DNA of 64,000 nt from Voacanga thouarsii (Eukaryota; Streptophyta; Magnoliopsida; Gentianales; Apocynaceae), in contig JANUWF010002273.1 of the NCBI GenBank assembly GCA_026120185.1, positions 1,905,001-1,969,000 on the forward strand, written 5' to 3'. Position numbers and translations under genes: made by a program. This document shows, piece after piece, positions 35,061 through 48,374 of the stretch; position 1 is the first letter of the stretch, and every line of letters starts with the position of its first letter. The notes under the pieces were generated by a model. It saw only the letters and a program-made list of their open reading frames with translations, was not told the origin of the DNA and made no database searches.

Positions 35061-35990
35061 TTTTTCTACACCGAAATTTATGCACCAGGTTTATATGAAG
35101 ATCTAATGTATGTGTTGGATAAAGAGTGAACTTTAAGTATTTATGAACATGATTTGATAATAGGATGATCGCATGATGTTGGTTGGGGTCCTGAGACATC
35201 AAATGTTGTAGTGATATGAGTATTGAATGTGTGATTAGGGTATGTATGTATTCGTTGGAGACGTCATTATATTTTGGAATAGAAGAAATAATTATGCTTG
35301 TAATGTTGAACAATCTAATCATATATGCTATTCATGGATATTATTTTATTATTATTTATTAAGATTAATACTTATTGGCACTATTAACATTATTAATAAA
35401 AAAATAAAAATATTACTTACTATTAAAATTATTATTTTATTATTATTACCATAACTAATATTTATTAGTTAATTATTTATATATTCACTTATTATGTTTA
35501 TCATTTATTAATTTACTAATATGGTTATTTATTTAATTATTTACTTAATTAATTAATTTATTTACCTATCTACTCATGTATTTATTGTTCATAACTTATG
35601 TATTTATTTATCAACTCAACTTATTTATTGTTCCTAACTTATTTATTATGATTTAAGATTTATTTAATATTTATCAATAATTAATTAGTTATTAGTTATT
35701 ATTTAATTATTTACTCTTGATAACTATTTATTAGTTACTTATTATTTAACATTAATTAATTATTAGTTGTTAGTTACTATCTTGTAGTTATTTATCAATG
35801 GATATTACTTATTATATATTTCCTATCTATTATATTTATCTATTTGTTTACTTATCTAATTAATAGTTTTCTGGAGCATGCTACTTAACTATCGTCTTAG
35901 TACATAATAATTATTTAGTACCTAATATTTTAGTTGTCATATTATTTAGTACAGGATATCTTTTTATTGTTTGAGTATCTACTTTTATTC
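35061..35990. other. Low-complexity AT-rich stretch
   Basis: Dominated by tta/att-type repeats from about 35330 to 35880. No gene. Confidence 0.7.
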
Positions 35991-37206
35991 ATGTGTTATG
36001 CCAGAGTCCCTCATATGCAAAGTTTGGTCTAATAGAAGGAACCTTGAGAGTTGAATCTTAGATTATTATGTCTAGAAGGGTAGTATTTAATTGAGAATTG
36101 GTGATTTTCTTGTGTAGATGGGAGTAGGACTCGAGCACGAAGAGTAAATCACAAACTCAAGAGTTTGAGTGAATTTGAAAAGTAAGTCCTTGCATTAAAA
36201 TATTAGGTTCTAAAGCACTGACTTGCAAGTCATTTGTGAAATGTATGTTGACTCAATTTTGTGAATTGGAATGCAAGCTCGATTATTTTAGACTAAAATT
36301 TTTTTATTCGAATAAGGGTTTAAACAGAAAATCTCATTTCATTTATAAAACAATTTTACAACAATTTATTTGGAAACCATACTTGCATGACTAAAGTGTT
36401 GAAAATGTTTATATTGAGATTTGGACTTTGAACAATATAATAAAGCGTTGAGTACTCAATAAGGGTTGACTACTAAGACTAACCTTTAAAAGGTAGGGCA
36501 AGTCTCTCAATAGGAGGCCACCTCTGAGAGATGATCTCTATTCGGAAAAAGTGACAGTTTATGTAGGTTAAACTAGTCCGAGCTAGCACCACAGACCAGA
36601 TGGGTTGTTATTTCTGGATGAACATTCAGTAAGTTATAGTAAGAGATGGAAGAATATCTTATCCAGTGGGCCATACACCCACTTCACTGTGATGCAGGGT
36701 TTCATGGTAAGGTTATGATGCAAGGTTTCATAGCTTGTTTATTTTTGTATGGTTTTTATGTGTTATACGTTTTATTATGATTTTGGCTTCAACGTATCAC
36801 TCACTGTTGTTTATGGGAAAAATGATTAACTTGCAATCATCCTTTAAGAAATGATTTCTAAGTGTATTTATGAAGCTTATTTTATATCTAATAAGAGCAC
36901 ACACAGAACTTATTGAGATATAATTCTCACAATCCTTTTGATGTCATATTTTTGGATCTGCCAGCTTTGATGTTTGAGTGCTATTAGGAGATAGCTACAT
37001 TTTATTTCTTGATTTTGGTTCTGTTTTGAGAGTTTTTTTATTTCATGTGTATCAAGAGACTTGTAGACAATGTTTTCTCTTGTAATGAGATTTTGAAGTT
37101 ATTTTCATTTTATTTTATATCATTGCCCAATTATAAAGACCCCCTGGTCTTTTAGACGGGGCGATATCCCTACTTTTTTGGGGTACATGTATAGTGGGGT
37201 GTTACA
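35991..37206 (+). repeat. Gypsy-type LTR-like sequence
   Basis: The right end reads gaccccctggtcttttagac, then about 40 bp ending ggggtgttaca, a form typical of chromovirus LTR ends. No matching second LTR is present and the left border is not resolved. It directly precedes the gag relic that follows. Confidence 0.45.
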
Positions 37207-37256
37207 ACACGTGAGAGAGTGAAGTGAGGAATTTTTCCTATGTTTCTACTTAAATT

Positions 37257-39270
37257 TTGCAAGTATTTCTCACGAAAAAAAATTCATATTGGCTAGTTGG
37301 AGTGAAAGTAAGGGATATGACTATGATGAGGGGTTTTGTTCCAATGGAAATAGTTATGGGGAATATGATGAATATAAATAAATATGAGAAGGATGATTAT
37401 GAAAGTACAAGATATTTGAATGAATGTGATGAAGGGCCAAGTATAAGTGGAAGAAAATATGATAGCTATGAACGAGATTCTTGGGGAAATGATAAAGAAT
37501 CTGAGAACTTGAGTTCTATGGATGAATGAAGTAGGAGGAGTGAAAACATTGGAAAACCTTATTTGAGTAGGGAAAGATATGGTACTTTTGAAGAACAAAA
37601 TTGGGAATATAGAGAGGAAGAACATGGAGGTGTAGAATATTGGAACGAGTGATTTTATGATGGAGGAGTACAAAAACATTCAAAGCATGAAGTGCAAAAG
37701 AATTTGAGGGAACATTAATGAAAGATATGTAGGAGTTATAAGCACACTTCTTATGAGTGTCCAAGAAGAGTTAAGCAAAGAAGGAAGAGTGAAGTGCATA
37801 AGACACCGGAAGAAGAGATACAAGGAAGGAGAAGTTGTAATTGTTCTAATTGTTTGAGTGATGGCCATTATTACTACAAGTGCCCCAAATTGCTACAACT
37901 AGAGGAAAATAAAGGAATGCAAGTGAAAAGGAAAGAGTTTCAAGGCTTTGCAATTAAGGTGCAACAAATGAGTAGTGGGGAGTTGACTTGTGAGATTTAT
38001 TGCAGCAAAAGACACTCTAAAGTTGATTGTCCTAAAAGGGAGGAGTTTGAACATTTTCAAAGGGCACTTGAGGAGAATAGACAAATTGAGAAGCAACAAG
38101 ATAGACTTGAGTCCAAAGTGGCTAAAAAGAATAATGTAGTTGTTGAGGTACAAAGAGGAGCACGAAAAGGAAAAGGAAAAGGGGGAAGTGAGCGAGAGAA
38201 TGAAAGGGTTGATAAGGTTGAACAAAAAGAGCCATCAGACCTAGAAGGAGAAGAGAAACTTAGTGATGATAGAGAGCTTGATGGGGGCCCAATATGTTCA
38301 TTGGAAAGTGTTACTAGAGAGTTCACAAACATCCTATTCTTTTTAGAGAATAGGTTACAAACATTAGAGGCGTTGGAGGAGAATGAGCAAGAAGGAATGT
38401 AGCGTGATGGTATTGAATTTGTTAAAGAGAAAAAGAGTCCAAAGAATAAAGTGGAGAAAGAAGCTCTAAAACAAATAGACAAAAAGAAGAATTAGCTAGA
38501 AGTGGTGCAAGAACAAAAGAGAAAGAGTGAAGTTAGTAAGAGTGGACCATATAGTTCAACAACTCAAGGAAACACCAAATCTAGTAAAGAAAGAAAGAAA
38601 GAAAAGGGAAAAGCCTTATTGGAGTCACAAAGGAGTAGAACTATCAAGTGCTACAAGTGTATGAGATACGGGCATACTTTTTAAGAATATCCAAATAAGA
38701 AGATGGTATTCATCAATTAAAAATGTAACATTTTATCCAATAGGAAAGAATGTGGTGAAGCTATGAATGGTGAGTTTGAAGGAGACGTAAGTAGTAAAGA
38801 AGGGAGTATAGTTGAGCCAATTTGTTCATTAATTGGAGTAAAAAGGCAAGTTGAGATTACTTGTGAAGAAGAAGAAAGATGACAAGATTTGCAAAGAGAG
38901 AATATATTCTTTTCAAGGTTTTTTATCAGGCAAAAGCAATGTAGTATGCTAATTGATCGGGAAAGTTGTAAAAATGTAATTAATGTTACATTGGTAGTGG
39001 AATTAGGAATATAAATCTTGAAACATCTTAAACCATACAAGTTATAATGGTTGAACAGTTGTGGTGAGGTGGAGGTAAACAAACAAACTAAGGTTACAAT
39101 TGACATAGGAGCATACAAGGATGAAGTGGTTGCGATATCTTTCCCATGCATGTGGAGAAGGCCGTGGATATGACAGAGATGTGGTCCACAAAGGGAAAGA
39201 GAACACCTACTCCTTGAAGAAAGATGAAAAATATCATCCTCCTTCCCTTATCTCCTAGTGAGGTTTTAAG
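37257..39270 (+). pseudogene. Gypsy gag (several CCHC knuckles) and protease relic
   Basis: Frames at 37257-37529 and 37794-38402 encode a highly charged polypeptide with CCHC zinc knuckles (CSNCLSDGHYYYKC is a regular CX2CX4HX4C; CEIYCSKRHSKVDC and CYKCMRYGHTF are degenerate; a fourth lies near 37727). Two later segments contain the repeated phrase PICSL. At 38890-39200 aspartic-protease-like sequence follows (FFSRFFIRQKQCSMLIDRE, LKHLKPYKL), with the catalytic DSG/DGG replaced by DRE. The arrangement is that of Gypsy gag-protease; reverse transcriptase and integrase are missing. Many stops. Confidence 0.68.
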
Positions 39271-40290
39271 AGACCAAAATATTTTGAAGGAGAAACAAAA
39301 AGGAGAGGAAAGAGGAAAAAGAGAGATAAAAGAAAATGGGTGAAAAAAGAGATAAGAGGAGGAAAGAAAAAGAGTAAGGAAAGGAACACAGGATTGAGAT
39401 ACAAGAGGAAGAAGGGAAAATAAAAGAAGAGAGTAGAGATACAATTGAGAAAAAGAAAGGATATGGAAATGAGAAGAGAGCGACCACCTCAAATTTGAGA
39501 GAAAAAGAAGAGAGAGACAAGCAAGAAAATGAAAAAAAGAAGAGAGAGTGTAGGTAAAATGAGAAGAAAAATATGGGTAGTGAAAAGAAAAATCAAAGAA
39601 GTTAGTGAGGAACAAAGGTAAGACATTTTACCTACACAAGATTACTCTTGTTTGAAATCTTATACAGGTTTGGATTTGTGGTCGAATCATTTCAAAGAAG
39701 GAGAAAATTATAAGAATCGCCCTAAGCATGAAGGCCACTCCAAAGAAGGGGAGAGAGAAGTTCATGCCACAACTTATAGCTCCCTTAGGTAAGATCCATT
39801 TTTAAGAGAATTCAAGGAAGACTTCAAGCCAAAAAATCCAATAGACCAAGGACTAAGATATTTGTAAGTAATGGATGGTGAAGGAAAAGCCAAAACGAGC
39901 AACAAAGGAACAACAATTCTGTTGAGTGATCAAGTCAACACAAAATCAAGAATTGAAGACCAAATAGGGAAGTAATAGAATGCATGCCAAAGGAGCATCA
40001 AAAGGAACTAAACTTCTCTCTAAGTCCTTTTGAAGGCTCAAGGGAGATATTATAACAACAGAAGAGATCCGAAACAAAGTTGGAAGGTAAAGCGCAAAGA
40101 AAGCAACTAATTTTTAGAGATCAAACAATTACCTGGACAGAAGGCAATCGGCACTGGCCAGGCTAGACCAACCAGGTGCTGGCTTCACCCTGAAGATGCA
40201 ACCTGTACAAAGCAGAGGGCACCAGGTGCTAGCCTGGCGAGCCAACCCAGCTCCGGCCAATTACACAGGCACTTTTTTGCTGAGTTAATT
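39271..40290 (+). other. Purine-rich continuation of the Gypsy relic
   Basis: From 39271 to about 39600 the plus strand is strongly AG-rich, encoding a broken Lys/Glu-rich linker such as follows the protease in this type of element. From 39600 on no domain is recognised. A GC-rich island lies at 40130-40270. Minus-strand open frames here are compositional artefacts. Confidence 0.5.
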
Positions 40291-40700
40291 TTGCTTTATT
40301 TTTTAAGGTCAAACATTGTATTTTATGTTCATTTCTTAATCAGATTTGTGGGGTTACAACTACCCCATAAACTCTTGTAATCAACAACTATTAGATATTA
40401 GACATTAAAAAAATCTAAGTTTTCTCTCTTGAGAGAGTTTCAGGGTGATCCTCTTAGGTGATTCCTATAATCATCAAGACCAAATTAAAGGGTTTAGTTT
40501 TACCTTTGATCTTGTCTATAAATTTTAAGGAATAATCTCAACTTCTTCTCTATTCTTATATGTTAGATTGCCAATATGTTTGATAGGATTAAGTTTAGGT
40601 GCCTTTAAATTTCTATCTTTAATATTCTAATATATTGTTAGATTAAAATAGGTTAGATTCACATTATCACAAGAGTATTAATTTGCCCTACATTTTAGTA
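40291..40700 (+). other. Possible 3' LTR remnant of the Gypsy relic
   Basis: AT-rich sequence with LTR-like features (cttgtaatcaac, later tagattcacattatcac). No partner LTR is found in the window, so the call is weak. Confidence 0.3.
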
Positions 40701-40727
40701 TTGTGTGTGAATTTGGTAGGAAATTGA

Positions 40728-41811
40728 ATGTCCAACTCTAGGTTCTTCGTTCTTGAATTTCAAGGGGCTTTCCATGATCATATCACTTTGCAAGTCAACT
40801 TTACCAAGAAAATTGAAGGCTTTCATCTAGATAATATTTTGCCATTAGACTTTGTACTATCTTCTATGGGATTAAAGCTAGCATCTCTATGTAGCTTTGT
40901 AGCTCTTAGGTAGAAAATCTCGATCACATATTTAAAGATTGTATGAGGCTTACTAAATTATTGCAGCAAAAAACCATGGATATTGGATTTCACCTTGCAA
41001 ATAGGCATATATTTCGGTTCATCCTTTCTTGGTGTTTTTGTACTATTAAAGTTAGAGATTATGCTCGAGTTTTTATTGTGGTTTTCCTTTAGGAGGTTTG
41101 GAAAGAACGTAACGAATTCACTACAATAGAGATATGTTGAATATTGGCAAGAGTATTAATGAATATCTTTCTACTCGTTGGAGAACTCTCGACCTTTATC
41201 CTGTTAACTAGACCTTCAAGTTCAAGCAATTATCCATCCAACGTATGTTGGAAGACAGCAATTACAACCTCAATCAAAGCAATATGTTGGTTAAAAACTC
41301 CTACTCATGAAGTTATTCTTATTGCTGATGATGCATCAAGAGGCAACCCTACCCCATCAGGTATTGCGGAAATCATTCAGGACTCATCTGGGCATTTTGT
41401 GTTTGCTTTTTCACAAAACACGTTAACTATGCAAGTATAACATATATGCTAAGGTGAGAGTAGTTCTACATGGCCTTAGATGGTGTTTGCGATTACAGTG
41501 CAGCAATATTATTGTTCAGTCGAACTTACAACTCATTGTCAATCAGTTGAATGGCACACTTTCGTAGTCTTGGAAGTTGAATACTCTCTTCAGGCAGATC
41601 ACAATGCTTCAACGTTCCATTGCCTCATGTACATACGTTCATATTTATAAGGACGGGCATCAGATAGCTAATTGTTAGCAAATCATGGTTGTAATATACT
41701 TGCTCAGGAGCATTTTTCCACTTTTGTAGTGCTTCCATAGAAGCTAGAGGATTATGCAATCTTGACAGATTATAGATTCCTACTCTATACATTAAGCACT
41801 CTGGATGAGGA
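40728..41811 (+). pseudogene. L1-type LINE ORF2 C-terminus (zinc-binding and RNase H regions), split by the outer CACTA
   Basis: Blocks resembling the zf-RVT region (DHIFKDCMRL near 40920-40950, then VWKERNEF near 41095-41120) are followed by an RNase H-like domain (EVILIADDASRGNPTPSGIA at 41306-41365, SGHFVFAFSQN, then WCLRLQCSNIIVQS in another frame near 41490). The line continues to 41811, where the outer CACTA begins. Beyond the CACTA, 54024-54087 reads as a LINE 3' end (aataaaattggcattgg, then a poly(A) run at 54077-54087). Multiple frameshifts; inactive. Confidence 0.75.
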
Positions 41812-42469
41812 CACTACAACAAAAATCTATTTTAGCTATACTCTTTTAACGTCATTAATTAAAAGTGTCCATATAATAAAGATATTCCCAACGTTTATAA
41901 TAAAATGTCAACAAATAAAAAAATATCCCATCACTTTTTATTTTAAGCGTTGACATATTATATATTTTTCTGACATTAATGAAAATATGTCGTAATATTA
42001 CAAATATTTTTGATACATTTTTAAAAAGCAATATTAAATTAAATAACGTCAAACAACTATGAAACTTTTTGATATAAATGTCGTCTCATTCAAAAGTATA
42101 AGGACACTTTAAAATTAATTGTCCCGATTCAAAAAGAATTTTTTAGTTGACATTAATTAAAAATAACTCAATAATATAAATATTCTTGATATTTAATATA
42201 AAATGTCGACTAATTAAATATTTTTCGATATAAAATAAAAGAGTCAACTTATTTTATATATTCTTGACATAAACAAATAAAATAATTGGAATACAAAAAT
42301 ATTTTCAATACTTTTTTTAAAAAGTAATAATTTAATCATGTTAAATAATAGAACACTTAAGTGTCATCTCATTCAATATTTTAGAAACGTTTTTAGTATA
42401 ATCGTCTGTTTTTTATTTTTAAAATCCACTACAGGAAATTTCACCAGCCAATACTTAGACTAGGCATTT

Positions 42470-42780
42470 TTTCTTTCTTCTTCCATTTCTTCTTTGTGTT
42501 TCTTATTCCTTTCTTCTCTCCCCCTTCCCCCCCCCCCCCCACCTACTTCCACATTCGGTAGCCTTGTCGCCAGCAGGCTATCCCCTCCGTCGCCCCGCCA
42601 CTTATTCTTTCTTTTCTTCATCCCTCCCCCTTCTACTACCACTTTCTCCTTGTCTTCTTCTCCCATCTCCTCTATTATCTCTGTTTCTCCTCCCTAGCTT
42701 CTTCATCGCCGCTCCAGCCCACTACTCGCAATACCAGCCACTGGTGTAGTAGAACTCTCCATTTCTCACACTTGCAAAAG
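42470..42780 (+). other. Likely 5' UTR exon of the RhoGAP gene fragment
   Basis: A CT-rich stretch, including a run of 14 C near 42527-42540, ends cttgcaaaag|gtaattttt, a good splice donor at 42781. A long 5' UTR intron would then reach to just before the ATG at 44301. This reading is inference from composition and position; AG dinucleotides near 44230 could serve as acceptor. Confidence 0.45.
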
Positions 42781-45248
42781 GTAATTTTTTTTTCTATTTT
42801 CCTTTAATGAATTTCTTGCTCTGTAGTTGTAATTGTAATTATTTCTTTATGCTTTGTACATTGTGTGTGGATTTGATCTTTTCTTGCAGTTTATTTTAAT
42901 TTCAATTGAAGAATTAAAGTTCTAGATTTTTCTTGGGTGTCCTAAACCTTCTTCTAAAGTGCAAATGAAAATTTTACCTTTTGGGTTGTTCTTTTGTTCA
43001 TATTTTTCGTGCAATTTTTGTTTAATTATTTAGTGGTGGTAGCTCATTTTGGATTTATGCATGTTGGTTTTGATGATTATTGATTACCTTTCAAATTTTA
43101 CATTTTTCTCATTTTGTGCAATTTTTTATAGATTAGGTTGCAACATCATGAATATTGAGTACCTTTAGTAACATTTTTCCCCCCTAGAATCATCATAACT
43201 ATTGGACATCTATCTGTAGCAACCAACTATATTGTTAGGCAATGGTGCAAAAAGGGGAAGATGAGTCTATTTGTAAGAATTCTGTGTGGAAAATAATGAA
43301 CTAGTGTTTTCCCTTTGATTCCATTCTGAAATGTTTAGGTTTTTCCTTATCTTCAAGATGTCATCTATGCCATGAAAATGAAGAGTATTTTCAGCACATT
43401 TTAGTTAGTTATCTAGTGTCATAGTCAGTGGGTGAAAAATTGGCATATGCACTAGGTGAAACCCAATGGTGAAATTCTGTGGATGTTTTAGGATGCAGAA
43501 GATGTTTTAATTATGTTGAGAATATTGTTTTTGTTTTAATTTTGTGGAGTTATGAAGGCACCGAAGATTCTTGCAGACATTGTGGAGTTAGTGGCTGCTG
43601 CTAAATATGTGGATTATAGGTTTGATTTGGTGTGTCTTTGTATGGCCAGTAATTTCTGTCATTTTGTTTCTGCTTCTCGTTTGAAACTTGCTTGAATTTT
43701 GGTGCAAATGGATTAAAAATGAGAAATGCTGGTCCAAGTTACAACTTGAAGTACAAGGCACAGAGTACACATTTACTACAATTTTTTTTAATTCTAATTT
43801 GTTAATCTTGCTCTTAGAGAGGAGCATAGTTTGATTACAAATATCAATGTTGCCAAAAGAAAATTAATTTTGGGCTAAATATTATTGATTAAGAGTGGGA
43901 CTGGATTATTGAATGAAGCTAAATATCATAGCTTAAAGAATTCATTCTCTTGTGGTCTAAACTAGGATTTTGTCGATTAACAATTGTTTTACTCAGAACT
44001 GACCTCAACATTATATTATATTGTTATAAGGTGTATTATTCTATTTTGGTTATGGAATAATGCATTCTTATTTCCATTTGATAAAGTTTCCATATCAAGT
44101 GATCAACTTATTTTCAAGAATTAAATTTTACCTGTAAATGGGGGATAGTTAGCGAGTTTAGTGATGGTGCTTTTAGTCTAACTCGTCAACTTGGCTTCGT
44201 TTTGTATTAATTGTGTTCACTTGAATTTCTCTATCAAGTTAATTAAATTAATTCCTTTTTGGATAATCTACATTGGCAAACTATTTGGTGGAACACTTTA
44301 ATGCCCTCAGTAATTTGGCTTCAATGGCAAGAGAAAGCTAGTGGTTTCTTCCAATCCTCAGGTAATTAATTGCAAATGCTATCAAATGTTTGTTGGCTTC
44401 ACTTGCCATATATATTATATATTTTGTATTATTTTACTACATGGTCCAAAGGTACTCAAAACCATCCAGAAGTGTTAGCAAAGATAAACAATATCATTTG
44501 TAGTATTCTCTTTTCAAGTTCTCAACAGAAATTTAGGAGGTGCTATTTAGCATATTTCTCCCATGAATCAATATGCCAGTACTTTTCTGCTGTCACATCA
44601 CACACTAATCGTTCTACATCTCTTCTAATTTGACAGCCTATAGTTATTGGTTACTCTGCAATGAATGAGAATATGCAAGAGATATATCCTTATTTTGCTG
44701 ATTTGTTGTCTTTTATGCATTCATAGATATAAATTGCACATGTTTTAATGTTAAGTAGCTACATGCTTTCTTCCAAAAAGATGACATTTGGATTTGGAGG
44801 TGTTTTTGCACTTACTCACAAGCATAATTATAGTTCAGGCACTACAAAAAAAGTAGTTTTTGACAAAGCTTTTATTTGTAACATAGCAAAATCTGTGGTG
44901 AAATTTTGGTTTTTACTACAATTTTGAATTCCATGGCATATAAATATTTTTTGTAACACTTTATTTTGTCACGGTTGCATTTTTGTAGGTAAAATTTCGT
45001 TTTTACCACAGATTTAAAAATTATTTGCGTAAAAATTTTACCACAGAGATTTCAAATTGTGGGTAAAGAATTTTTTTTTTCTTATTTTATCAAATATTAA
45101 AAAATATCAACATAAAATGAAAGCTTTCATTAGATACCATGATTGAGGTAATTGTTTATATTCAAGTAGTTATGTGTTCAAATCTTGATATTACTATTTT
45201 ATTAATTTTTATATAGTTTTTTTTTTTGACCAACCACCTAATTTTTTT

Positions 45249-46535
45249 GGATATTTTTCTAAATATTATACTAGATTATGTGCTAAAATATATCCAATTA
45301 CCTTCAAAATTTGTTATAACACTTTTCTTAGTAATTTGAACAAATATAACGATTGGATCATTAATTTGATACGCTTATCTTTGTAAATGCGTTAGGTTTT
45401 GGATATTTTTATAGATATTATGCTTGATTATGTGCCAAAATATATCCGATTATCTTTAAATTTTATCATAATACCTTTTTAGTAATTTTAACAAATCTAA
45501 TCGTTAGATCATTAATTTGATACGCCTACCTTTGTAAATGCGTTAGGTTTTGTATATTTTTTAAGATATTATGCTAGATTATGTACCAAAATATATCCTA
45601 TTACCTTTAAATTTTGTTATAACACTTTTTTTTTAAGTAATTTTAATAAATCTAACAGTTGACTCATTAATTTGATACGTCTATCTTTGTAAATACGTTG
45701 GATTTTGGATATTTTTCTAGATATTATGGTAGATTATATGCCAAAATATATCCAATTACCTTCAAATTTTGTTATAACACTTTTCTTAATAATTTTAACA
45801 AATCTAATGGTTGAATCGTTAATTTGATGTCTGTTTTTGTAAATGTGTTAGATTTTGGATATTTTTCTAGATATTATGCTATATTATGTATCAAAATATA
45901 TCCGATTACCTTCAAATTTTGTCATAACACTTTTCTTAATAATTTAATAAATATAATGGTTAGATAATTAATTTAATACACATATTTTTATAAATGCGTT
46001 AGGTTTTGGATGTTTTTCTCGATATTATGCTTGATTATGTGCCAAAATATATCCGATTACCTTCAAATTTTTTCATAACACTTTTTGTAGAAATTTTAAC
46101 AAACCTGATGGTTGGATTGTTAATTTGATGCACTTATCTTTGTAAATATGTTAGGTTTTGGATATTTTTTTAGATATTATGCTACATTATGTACCAAACT
46201 ATATCCGATTACCTTCAAATTTTGTTATAACATTTTCTCTAGTAATTTTAACAAATCTGATAGTTGGATTGTTGATTTGATATGCTTATCTTTGTAAATG
46301 CGTTAGGTTTTGGATATTTTTTTAGATATTATGTTGGATTATGTATCAAAATATGTATGATTACCTTCAAATTTTTTCATAAGACTTTTCTTAGTGACTT
46401 TAACAAATTTAACGGCTGGGTCATTAATTTGATACCCCTTTCCTTGTAAATGAGTTATGTTTTGAATATTTTCTAGATATTATACTATATTATGTATCAA
46501 AATATATCTGATTACCTTCAACTTATGTCATAACA
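45249..46535. repeat. Tandem array, period about 151 bp, 8-9 copies
   Basis: The block ggatatttttctagatatta and its variants start at 45249, 45401, 45551, 45707, 45857, 46008, 46160, 46312 and 46463, spacings of 150-156 bp. Each unit also contains caaaatatatccgattacct and a taatttgatacgcttatctt-like block. Units differ by many substitutions, so the array is old. Confidence 0.95.
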
Positions 46536-46970
46536 TTTTTCATATGATACTAACCAAGTACTATTGTATCCATACTATTATGATAGAATAATCATCCATT
46601 TTTCATATCCGATTACCTTTAATCGCACTATTGTATCCATACTATTATGATCCTAACCAAGTAGAATAATTATGTAGTATATGAAATAGTGAAAATTATA
46701 TAATTCTTGCTGATTAAATTAATTCATAGAATATAAATTAATAATTCAATTAAATTACATAGTAAATATTTTTTAAGGAAAAAAGAAGAAATTTTGCATA
46801 ACAAACTTAATTATTTGTCTTTTAATGAAAAAAAAATTAAAAAATTATCAAATTTTGATTTTTTAGAATAGGGACAACTTTGATTAACTTTGTCAAAATT
46901 ATTTGTCTTATATACCATTCACACATTCAATAAGAATGTCTTGTGGAATCAAGGTGTCACAGTATTTATT
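46536..46970. other. AT-rich interior of the inner CACTA
   Basis: No gene seen. A 15-bp phrase, cactattgtatccat-like, occurs twice near 46560 and 46627, so a small local duplication is present. Confidence 0.45.
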
Positions 46971-46984
46971 AATTTTGATCTATC

Positions 46985-47076
46985 GCCAGCGGGATTCGAA
47001 CCCCCACACTACGGGAGCACGGCTGGCAGCCATTACAACCTATCCTCACTTGCCAGCTGAGTTATGCCCCGGGGGC
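46985..47076 (-). mobile_element. tRNA-derived insert (SINE-like) with 14-bp target duplication
   Basis: Flanked by aattttgatctatc on both sides (46971-46984 and 47077-47090). On the minus strand the 92-bp insert has an A-box-like taactcagctggcaag and a B-box ggttcgaatcc, the internal RNA polymerase III promoter of tRNAs. It lacks a clear poly(A) or poly(T) tail. A reading as a plain tRNA gene is unlikely because the sequence between the boxes does not give an obvious cloverleaf. Confidence 0.75.
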
Positions 47077-47090
47077 AATTTTGATCTATC

Positions 47091-48374
47091 ATACTTATTG
47101 TTTGTGGTTCAACTTGCTCACCAAATATTTTATTTTTGGTCAATTTAGATCTATTTTGAAATATTCTTGAAATTATCTTAAATTTTAGAGGAGATTTTGT
47201 TTGGAAGAAAAATTTAAAACCCCATTCACCTCCTCTTCATTTTTTTCAAGTTTGTTTGTTGGAATCCCTTTAATAGCTCAACTAAATACTTAAAATTAAT
47301 TAATTATATACTTATTTTATTAATTGTGTTTAATAACAAATAATAATAATAATAAGTACTTAATTAATTACGTGCATTTCATACCAATTTTTAGTAAATG
47401 AAAGTTATTTAAATTTGAATTTTAAATATTTAAAATACTCAATATACTTATTACTATTTTTTTCTATTTAATCTAAAATATAATAAAAAAATAGTGTAAA
47501 ATGAATTATAATTAACTCAAACTTCAACTTCAAATTTTAAATTTTATTTTTAAAAATTTAGTACTTAAATATTCAAATTTCAATCTTTATATTTTAATTT
47601 TATCAAACGAGTCATTAATTAAATATTTAAAATTAGCTAAAAAAATGAATACTTAAAATTAATTGATTGAATACTTCTCATTTAAATATATTTGTCAACA
47701 TATCATTTAAAAGGTTATTGATCATAGGTTATGTTATTAATTGTTAAAAAAAAGAAAAGAAAAAGTTATGTTCTCGTTTTTTCGATAAGAAAGATTATGT
47801 CATTAATTAAATATAAAAGTATGATGTCATATAGTTTAATTGGTTAGAAGTATCTCTAAATTAAAAATATATTTAATTAACAATTAGTTAGAAGTATTTC
47901 GAGGATCTTTTTAGTTTTAATTAATTAATTAAACATATTTTTAGTTTAGAAAAGCACCATGCGGGCACTTAAGCAGAAATCGAGCTATTGATTCACAACT
48001 GAATTGATCTTGGTTATAACATTTACAAATTTCTCAATTGGAAAAAGAAAAAATGGTTCTTGAGCATCTTGACCGATCATTCTTGGCTTTTTCATTTCTT
48101 TTTAAACCATGTTGGTCAAAAATTGGTCAGATCTCTCTTTCTCTCTTGTGTCTGTGTGTGTGTGTTTTTTTTGGAGGGGGGTGGGGGCGCGGGGCTGCTG
48201 GGTGTTGGTTTAACAGAACCTCAAGTAGGATGGTTCTCTGTTGTGAGCCTTCCCCGCCCCCCCAAGTCCCTCTTCTTTCCTGAGATTAAATGCACATATT
48301 TATTTATCATTTGATTCCTTTTCCTATTTCCTTGTCTATTAAAAGCCTAACGTTTTGTTCTAGTTTAACTGCAG
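47091..48374. other. AT-rich interior, ending in the intron before the NadA exon
   Basis: 47.1-48.0 kb is AT-rich with no coding signal. From about 48.0 kb composition changes; a TG repeat and G-rich run at 48151-48200 and a C run at 48254 occur, and the stretch ends in the acceptor tttaactgcag at 48374, so part of it is probably captured intron. Confidence 0.5.

Noticed and set aside
39094..39615. 173-codon minus-strand frame rich in Ser, Phe and Leu
   Set aside because: It is the complement of the AG-rich linker of the Gypsy relic; no family signature, and composition alone keeps the frame open.
42430..42447. CACTACAGGAAA as another CACTA end
   Set aside because: No partner with the complementary end and no matching flanking triplet in the window; it may lie within the outer element by chance.
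46980..47080. Functional tRNA gene
   Set aside because: A- and B-box motifs are present, but a perfect 14-bp duplication flanks the stretch and no convincing cloverleaf can be drawn, so it is a retroposed copy.
23081..47090. CRISPR arrays, bacterial operons or phage attachment sites
   Set aside because: The only tandem arrays are microsatellites and the 151-bp repeat with no spacers; the content is plant nuclear.
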